From assembly GCA_046049865.1 (NCBI GenBank), contig JBJOQO010000063.1, positions 1 to 18,630 on the forward strand: DNA of 18,630 nt. The letters run 5' to 3'. The stretch comes from JANPCX01 sp046049865. Lineage in GTDB: Bacteria > Pseudomonadota > Gammaproteobacteria > Burkholderiales > Burkholderiaceae_C. Position numbers and translations under genes: made by a program. Every line of letters starts with the position of its first letter. Within the stretch, counting starts at the first letter, position 1. The notes below the pieces were generated by a model. That model was not told the DNA's origin, ran no database searches, and worked only from the letters and a program-made list of their open reading frames with translations. Below, one piece after another: positions 13,735 to 18,630 of this stretch.

Positions 13735-14337
13735 TCAGTCCCCCATCAACCGCCGCTGCACAAAGTCCAACCGGTCTTGCCCCCAAAAAATTTCGCCCTC
13801 AATGACATAACTGGGGGCTCCAAAAACACCCGCTGCGATCGCCTGTTGGGTGTTGTGTTGGTACTGCTCGTGAACGGCCTGTGAGTGAGCGTCCTCCAAA
13901 CGCGCCGGGTTGAGACCTTGCTCTTGAAGAATGGCGGCCAGCGTGGACTCATCCGCAATGTGGCGCTCTTGCGCCCAACAGGCTGCATGTACCGCGCCCG
14001 CCAGTTTCAGCGCCGCTTCATGGCCATCTTTCATGGCCACGGCGATGATCAGCTTGGCCGAGTCGTCGCCGCTGACCGGAAAAAACTTCGGCTGCGGGTT
14101 CAGTGGCAACTTCAACCACTCGCTGAATCGGCGCAATTCCAGCAAGCGGTAAGCCTGGCGCTGCGGTGCGCGTTTGGCCAGCGGCAAACCGCCAGACACC
14201 GGAAAAACGCCGCCCAAATCCACCGGCATCACATTCACCTTGGCCTGCGCCTCTTGCGCCATTTGCACAAATCGCGCGTGGCCGAGGTAGGCATAGGGGG
14301 ACTGGGGGGCGAAGTAGTAGTCGATGGTCAGCGGCAT
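13735..14337 (-). CDS. DsbA-fold 2-hydroxychromene-2-carboxylate isomerase-like protein
   Basis: A 200-residue member of the kappa-class GST/HCCA isomerase family. The N-terminus IDYYFAPQSPYAYLG has the SPYAY motif with the expected active-site Ser13; the C-terminus has GVFGAPSYVIEGEIFWGQDR with the conserved cis-Pro (Pro175). There is no CxxC, so it is not a disulfide oxidoreductase. In naphthalene catabolism the enzyme isomerises a chromene carboxylate using glutathione, but no aromatic pathway genes are nearby, so the true substrate is unknown. ATG 14337 has GGAG 8 nt upstream. The gene lies 66 bp after uvrA in the same direction. Confidence 0.9.
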   Translation of the reverse strand: MPLTIDYYFAPQSPYAYLGHARFVQMAQEAQAKVNVMPVDLGGVFPVSGGLPLAKRAPQRQAYRLLELRRFSEWLKLPLNPQPKFFPVSGDDSAKLIIAVAMKDGHEAALKLAGAVHAACWAQERHIADESTLAAILQEQGLNPARLEDAHSQAVHEQYQHNTQQAIAAGVFGAPSYVIEGEIFWGQDRLDFVQRRLMGD

Positions 14338-14403
14338 GGCGGGCTCCAGTTGAAGTGGAGCGCAGTCTATCCACCGGCGGCAAAGTTCGCTTGCCGCAGC
14401 CGA

Positions 14404-17400
14404 TCAAGGCCCTCGGGCCAACAGCGGCTTCAAATACCGCCCCGTGAAACTGGCTTCATTTCCCGCCACATCTTCAGGCGTGCCCACCGCGACCACGGTG
14501 CCGCCGCCTGCGCCGCCTTCGGGGCCCATGTCGATCAGCCAGTCGGCGGTTTTGATGACGTCCAGGTTGTGCTCAATGACAACGATGGTATTGCCTGCGT
14601 CACGCAGTTGGGTGAGCACCTTGAGCAAGAGCGCAATGTCGGCAAAGTGCAGGCCCGTGGTGGGCTCATCCAAGATGTAGAGCGTGCGGCCGGTGTCGCG
14701 TTTGGAGAGTTCGAGTGCCAGCTTCACGCGCTGCGCCTCACCGCCCGACAGCGTGGTGGCGCTTTGACCCAGGCGGATGTACCCGAGGCCCACGTCGAGC
14801 AGGGTTTGTAATTTGCGTGCGATGGTGGGCACGGCGCTGAAGTAGTCGAAGGCGTCTTCCACCGTGAGGCCCAGCACCTCGGTGATGTTTTTGCCTTTGT
14901 AAAGCACCTCCAGGGTTTCGCGGTTATAGCGTTTGCCTTGGCAGACATCACAAGGTACATACACATCGGGCAAGAAGTGCATCTCCACCTTGATGACACC
15001 ATCGCCTTGGCAAGCCTCGCATCGGCCACCGCCCGCCGACGCGCCCACGTTGAACGAAAAACGGCCTGGGCCATAACCCCGCTCGCGTGCCATGGGCACG
15101 TCGGCAAACAACTCACGGATGGGCGTGAAGAGCCCGGTGTAGGTGGCCGGGTTGCTGCGCGGCGTGCGGCCAATCGGGCTTTGGTCCACGTTAATGACTT
15201 TGTCGAAGAGCTCAATGCCTTCGATGGTGTCGTGTGGCTCGGGCTCGGCATGGCTGCCATACAGCTTGCGTGCCACGGCGGCATAGAGCGTGTCGTTGAC
15301 CAGGGTGCTTTTTCCTGAACCCGACACACCCGTCACGCAAGTGAGCAGCCCCACGGGGATGTGGATGCTGACGTTTTTCAGGTTGTTGCCGCGTGCGTTG
15401 CTGATGTGCAGTGCGCTGCCTTCACCCGACGGCGGCGCTTTGCGTTGCGGCACTTCGATGCGCCGGTGGCCGAGCAAATACTGCCCCGTGAGCGATGCCG
15501 GGTTGTGCGCCACCTCATCCGGCGTGCCCTGCGCCATCACACGCCCACCATGCACACCGGCACCGGGGCCCATGTCGATGACGTGGTCTGCCGCACGGAT
15601 CGCGTCTTCATCGTGCTCCACCACCAGCACGCTGTTGCCAATGTCGCGCAGGTGGCGCAGCGTGGCGATCAAGCGGTCGTTGTCGCGCTGGTGCAGGCCA
15701 ATGCTGGGTTCGTCCAGCACATACATCACGCCCGTGAGCCCCGAACCAATCTGGCTCGCCAGGCGGATGCGCTGGGCCTCGCCGCCGCTCAAACTGTCGG
15801 CGCTGCGGTCCAGGCTGAGGTAGTTCAAGCCCACATCGTTCAAAAACGTCAACCGCGAGCGAACGCCACGCACCACCTTGTCGGCAATGTCGGCTTTGGC
15901 CCCTTGCAGCTTCAAGCCTTCAAAGTAACTCAGGCATTCGCGCAGCGTGAAGTGCTCAACGCGGTAAAGGGGTTCACCCGTCGTTCCATTTTTGATGTCG
16001 TCCTGGCTGCGCAAGAACACATGCCGCGCCTCACGCCGCAGCCGTGCGCCGCCGCAATCGGGGCAGGGTTTGATGGACTGGTAACGCGCCAGGTCCTCAC
16101 GCACCGCGCTGGAATCGGTCTCGCGAAAGCGGCGCGTCAAATTGGGCAGGATGCCTTCAAACGGGTGGCTGCGTTTGACGCTGCGCTTCTTGCCACCCGC
16201 ACCTTCGGCTTCATAGGTGAAGCTGATGTTCTCTTCCCCCGAGCCATACAGCAGCACCTGCCGCGCCGCCTCGGGCAGGTTTTCAAAGGGCGCTTCAATG
16301 TCGAACCCCAGGTGTTTGGCCACACTCTCCAGCATGGAGAAGGTGTAGCCGTTGCGCCTGTCCCAACCTTTGACCGCGCCGCTGGCCAGGCTCAGCGTGG
16401 GGAAGGCCACCACGCGGTCGGGGTCGAACACGGTCGTCACGCCCAGGCCGTCGCAACTCGGGCAGGCACCCACCGGTGAGTTGAACGAGAACAAACGCGG
16501 CTCCAACTCCGCCAAGCTGTAGCTGCACACCGGGCAGGCAAAGAGGCTGGAAAACAAATGCTCCTGGCCACTGTCCATGTCCACCGCCAGCGCTTTGCCG
16601 CCGGCAATGCGAAGCGCGGCTTCAAAACTTTCCGCCAGTCGCTGCGTCAAACCTTGCGTGGTGTTTTGCTCGGGGCTACCGATCTTGACGCGGTCGATCA
16701 CCACATCCACATCGTGTTTTTCGGTTTTCTTCAAGGTGGGGAAGTCAGCCGCCTCCACCACCGCGCCATCAATGCGAAAACGCACATACCCCTTGGCCTG
16801 CATCTCGGCCAGCAAGTCAGAAAACTCGCCTTTGCGTTCACGCGCCACCGGCGCCAGCACCATCAAGCGGCTGCCTTCGGGCAGGGCGAGCGTGGCGTCC
16901 ACCATCTGGCTCACACTTTGAGCCTGCAGCGCCAGGCCGTGGTCAGGGCAAAACGGTGTGCCCGCACGGGCATACAGCAAGCGCAAGTGGTCGTGAATTT
17001 CAGTCACCGTGCCCACCGTGGAGCGCGGGTTGTGGCTGGTGGCTTTTTGTTCAATGGAGATGGCGGGCGACAAACCCTCGATCAAATCCACATCGGGTTT
17101 GTCCATCAACTGCAAAAACTGCCGCGCATAAGCCGACAGGCTCTCCACATACCGCCGCTGGCCTTCCGCATACAGCGTGTCAAACGCCAGACTCGACTTG
17201 CCCGAACCCGACAACCCCGTGATCACCACCAACTGGTTGCGCGGAATGTCGAGGTCAATGTTCTTCAGGTTGTGCGTGCGCGCCCCACGAATGCTGATGG
17301 TGGTGGACTCGCGGCTGCCGCGCGCCTGACGCAGCGCGGTTTGCAGCGGCTGGCCCAGCGCGTCAGAAGTTTGGGGGGCGGCAGGTGAGTCGGAAAAAGA

Positions 17401-17406
17401 AGGCAT
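14404..17406 (-). CDS. uvrA: Excinuclease ABC subunit A (UvrA)
   Basis: The damage-recognition ATPase of nucleotide excision repair, acting with UvrB and UvrC. This 1000-residue protein has Walker A motifs GLSGSGKS (64-71) and GVSGSGKS (693-700), and signature motifs LSGGEAQRI (539-547) and LSGGEAQRV (886-894). Zinc-binding cysteines are at 291/294/315/318 and 796/799/819/822. It is about 60 residues longer than E. coli UvrA (940), partly from a 35-residue N-terminal leader before the first strand, and has a short Gly/Ala insertion (VGASAGGG) before the C-terminal zinc module. ATG at 17406 is the only good start. No LexA-type box (CTGT-N8-ACAG) is visible in the 105 bp between it and the IS630 element. 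Confidence 0.98.
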   Translation of the reverse strand: MPSFSDSPAAPQTSDALGQPLQTALRQARGSRESTTISIRGARTHNLKNIDLDIPRNQLVVITGLSGSGKSSLAFDTLYAEGQRRYVESLSAYARQFLQLMDKPDVDLIEGLSPAISIEQKATSHNPRSTVGTVTEIHDHLRLLYARAGTPFCPDHGLALQAQSVSQMVDATLALPEGSRLMVLAPVARERKGEFSDLLAEMQAKGYVRFRIDGAVVEAADFPTLKKTEKHDVDVVIDRVKIGSPEQNTTQGLTQRLAESFEAALRIAGGKALAVDMDSGQEHLFSSLFACPVCSYSLAELEPRLFSFNSPVGACPSCDGLGVTTVFDPDRVVAFPTLSLASGAVKGWDRRNGYTFSMLESVAKHLGFDIEAPFENLPEAARQVLLYGSGEENISFTYEAEGAGGKKRSVKRSHPFEGILPNLTRRFRETDSSAVREDLARYQSIKPCPDCGGARLRREARHVFLRSQDDIKNGTTGEPLYRVEHFTLRECLSYFEGLKLQGAKADIADKVVRGVRSRLTFLNDVGLNYLSLDRSADSLSGGEAQRIRLASQIGSGLTGVMYVLDEPSIGLHQRDNDRLIATLRHLRDIGNSVLVVEHDEDAIRAADHVIDMGPGAGVHGGRVMAQGTPDEVAHNPASLTGQYLLGHRRIEVPQRKAPPSGEGSALHISNARGNNLKNVSIHIPVGLLTCVTGVSGSGKSTLVNDTLYAAVARKLYGSHAEPEPHDTIEGIELFDKVINVDQSPIGRTPRSNPATYTGLFTPIRELFADVPMARERGYGPGRFSFNVGASAGGGRCEACQGDGVIKVEMHFLPDVYVPCDVCQGKRYNRETLEVLYKGKNITEVLGLTVEDAFDYFSAVPTIARKLQTLLDVGLGYIRLGQSATTLSGGEAQRVKLALELSKRDTGRTLYILDEPTTGLHFADIALLLKVLTQLRDAGNTIVVIEHNLDVIKTADWLIDMGPEGGAGGGTVVAVGTPEDVAGNEASFTGRYLKPLLARGP

Positions 17407-17511
17407 GGGTTGCGCGAAAGGCGAAACCGAGCATGATAGTGGTGGGGGTCAAGATCTGCTACCTGCTGCGTCGTTGCGATTTGACTTGATGCCCTGCAAC
17501 GCCAAGTCCTA

Positions 17512-17534
17512 TAGATTCGGCCCACAAATAGAGT
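17512..17534 (+). repeat. Left terminal inverted repeat of the IS630 element
   Basis: A 23-bp sequence with core GATTCGGCCCACAAA, matching the right end in reverse complement with 5 mismatches. Confidence 0.75.
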
Positions 17535-17567
17535 GAACTTTATGGGTCCAGGGTGGTCAGAGTGTTC

Positions 17568-18605
17568 ATGGAAAAAGACGACGCCAGAAAACTCAGCCCT
17601 GCGGCGCAACATGAAAGGCGCAAGCAAGTCATACGCGCCCACAAGCGAGGGCGAACGCGCTCACAAATTGCTGAAGAAGTCGGACTGAGCTACACCGCTG
17701 TTACCAAAACCATCTCACGCTATGAGGCGCAAGGTTCTGCCGCGCTGGCTCCGGGGATACGGGGTAGGCGCAGTGGTCAGGACCGGGCATTGACCGAGGC
17801 TCAAGAGCAAGCCATCCAGCGCACCATTTGCGACAAACGCCCCGAGCAACTCAAGATGGAGTTTGCGCTGTGGAGCCGAGCAGCGGTGATGCAACTCATC
17901 GAACGCGAATACGGCGTGGTGCTTCACGTGCGCTCCGTGGGCAAGTACCTCGCGCGCTGGGGGTTCACGCCGCAAAAGCCGATCAAGCGCGCCTACGAGC
18001 AGTCCCCGGTGGCCGTCAAAGACTGGCTCGACACCCAGTACCCGCAGATCGCCAAGCGCGCAAAGGCCGAGGGTGGCGAGGTTCATTGGGGCGACGAGAC
18101 GGCGCTGGTGAACACCGACGTTCGCGGTCGCAGCTTCGCGCCCAAAGGCAAGACACCTGTGACGATGGCCGTGGGCGGGTCACGTCAAAAGCTGTCGATG
18201 ATTGCCACGGTGACCAACCAGGGCAAGGCGCGCTGGATGATCATCGACGGAGCCTTCAACCACGAACGGTTGATCGAGTTCTTTGAGTCACTGATCAAAG
18301 ATACAGACAAGAAGGTATTCCTGATCTTGGACAACCTGGGGGTTCATCACTGCAAACCAGTGAAGGCCTGGTTGCTAGAAAACTCGACCAAGATGGAGGT
18401 GTTTTATCTGCCCAGCTACAGCCCGGAGCTCAATCCTGAGGAACGGCTCAATGCAGACCTCAAACACGTGATCAGGAGCAAGGTCCCGGTGCGAACCAAA
18501 GCCAAGCTGCAGGCCGCTGCTGTTGATCACATGACCGCGTTGCAGTCCAAACCGGAACGTGTCAAAAGCTTCTTCCAAGACCCGCTCGTGAAATACGCGG
18601 CTTGA
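17568..18605 (+). CDS. IS630-family DDE transposase
   Basis: A 345-residue transposase. Residues about 18-60 form a helix-turn-helix (RTRSQIAEEVGLSYTAVTKT), and 65-145 a second winged-helix region (LIEREYGVVLHVRSVGKYLA). The catalytic DDE triad is Asp176 in HWGDETAL, Asp255 in FLILDNLGVHH and Glu292 in SPELNPEERLNADLK. The gene is intact, uninterrupted and in a single frame, so the element may be active. The frame starts at a GTG at 17553, but ATG 17568 is the likelier start, giving MEKDDARKLSP. It is divergent from uvrA. Confidence 0.95.
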   Translation: MEKDDARKLSPAAQHERRKQVIRAHKRGRTRSQIAEEVGLSYTAVTKTISRYEAQGSAALAPGIRGRRSGQDRALTEAQEQAIQRTICDKRPEQLKMEFALWSRAAVMQLIEREYGVVLHVRSVGKYLARWGFTPQKPIKRAYEQSPVAVKDWLDTQYPQIAKRAKAEGGEVHWGDETALVNTDVRGRSFAPKGKTPVTMAVGGSRQKLSMIATVTNQGKARWMIIDGAFNHERLIEFFESLIKDTDKKVFLILDNLGVHHCKPVKAWLLENSTKMEVFYLPSYSPELNPEERLNADLKHVIRSKVPVRTKAKLQAAAVDHMTALQSKPERVKSFFQDPLVKYAA

Positions 18606-18627
18606 ATCTGTTTGCGGGCCGGATCAA
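18605..18627 (-). repeat. Right terminal inverted repeat of the IS630 element
   Basis: The reverse complement carries core GATCCGGCCCGCAAA and begins immediately inside the flanking TA. It overlaps the last base of the transposase stop codon. Confidence 0.75.
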
Positions 18628-18630
18628 TAA

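Larger units (their letters stand above)
17512..18627 (+). mobile_element. Complete IS630-family insertion sequence
   Basis: A 1116-bp element with one transposase gene and imperfect terminal inverted repeats. The left end, TAGATTCGGCCCACAAATAG and three further bases, matches the reverse complement of the right end (TTGATCCGGCCCGCAAACAG and three further bases) at 18 of 23 positions. TA dinucleotides flank both sides (17510-17511 and 18628-18629), as expected for IS630-family insertion with TA duplication. The window ends one base later, so the right flank cannot be compared. Exact ends are inferred from the alignment. Confidence 0.82.

Noticed and set aside
15361..16479. 372-codon open frame antisense to uvrA
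   Set aside because: It is opposite highly conserved UvrA sequence and has no recognisable domain.
17407..17511. LexA box upstream of uvrA
   Set aside because: No CTGT-N8-ACAG-like sequence is present in the remaining upstream region.

Overview
This 18.6 kb window looks like a chromosomal segment of a betaproteobacterium of the order Burkholderiales, probably Comamonadaceae (Rhodoferax/Limnohabitans/Polaromonas-like). The basis is the moderately high GC content and the gene set: a TfpX-PglL pilin glycosylation pair, a SWIB protein with a histone H1-like tail, a TerC gene behind a yybP-ykoY leader, and UvrA followed by a 2-hydroxychromene-2-carboxylate isomerase-like protein. The taxonomic call is inferred from gene content, not from a search.

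Region by region. Positions 1-1655 are a toxin-antitoxin cluster: the end of a RelE/HigB-type toxin with its HTH antitoxin, a complete hicAB pair, and the C-terminal remnant of a PIN-domain toxin followed by an apparently orphaned ribbon-helix-helix antitoxin. Positions 1656-2682 hold a REP-associated tyrosine (Y1/HUH) transposase, with two diverged GGTCAGG-containing repeats nearby. Positions 2761-5822 hold tfpX and a PglL-type O-oligosaccharyltransferase. They are separated by a 405-bp non-coding element with 17-bp terminal inverted repeats and a 5-bp target duplication, inserted exactly at the tfpX stop codon. Its interior carries at least five hairpins. Then come moaC (minus strand, overlapping the end of pglL), a secreted M48 metalloprotease of the BepA type, and a small membrane protein of the phage-holin-IV family (minus strand).

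Positions 8655-8866 form a yybP-ykoY manganese riboswitch that should control the TerC-family protein encoded at 8941-9918. A gene-poor stretch of about 330 bp precedes the SWIB/H1-like protein, which ends in a clear intrinsic terminator. On the minus strand, uvrA, a DsbA-fold isomerase and a large hybrid histidine kinase lie in the same direction with short gaps and may be co-transcribed. The window ends with what appears to be a complete IS630-family insertion sequence (17512-18627), bounded by TA dinucleotides, about 105 bp upstream of the uvrA start codon.

The core genes (moaC, M48 protease, terC, uvrA) look ordinary. The accessory signal is concentrated in the toxin-antitoxin/RAYT cluster at the left end, the structured MITE-like element between tfpX and pglL, and the IS630 copy at the right end. 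I found no clearly new multi-gene system. The most novel-looking item is the hairpin-rich element at 3532-3936.
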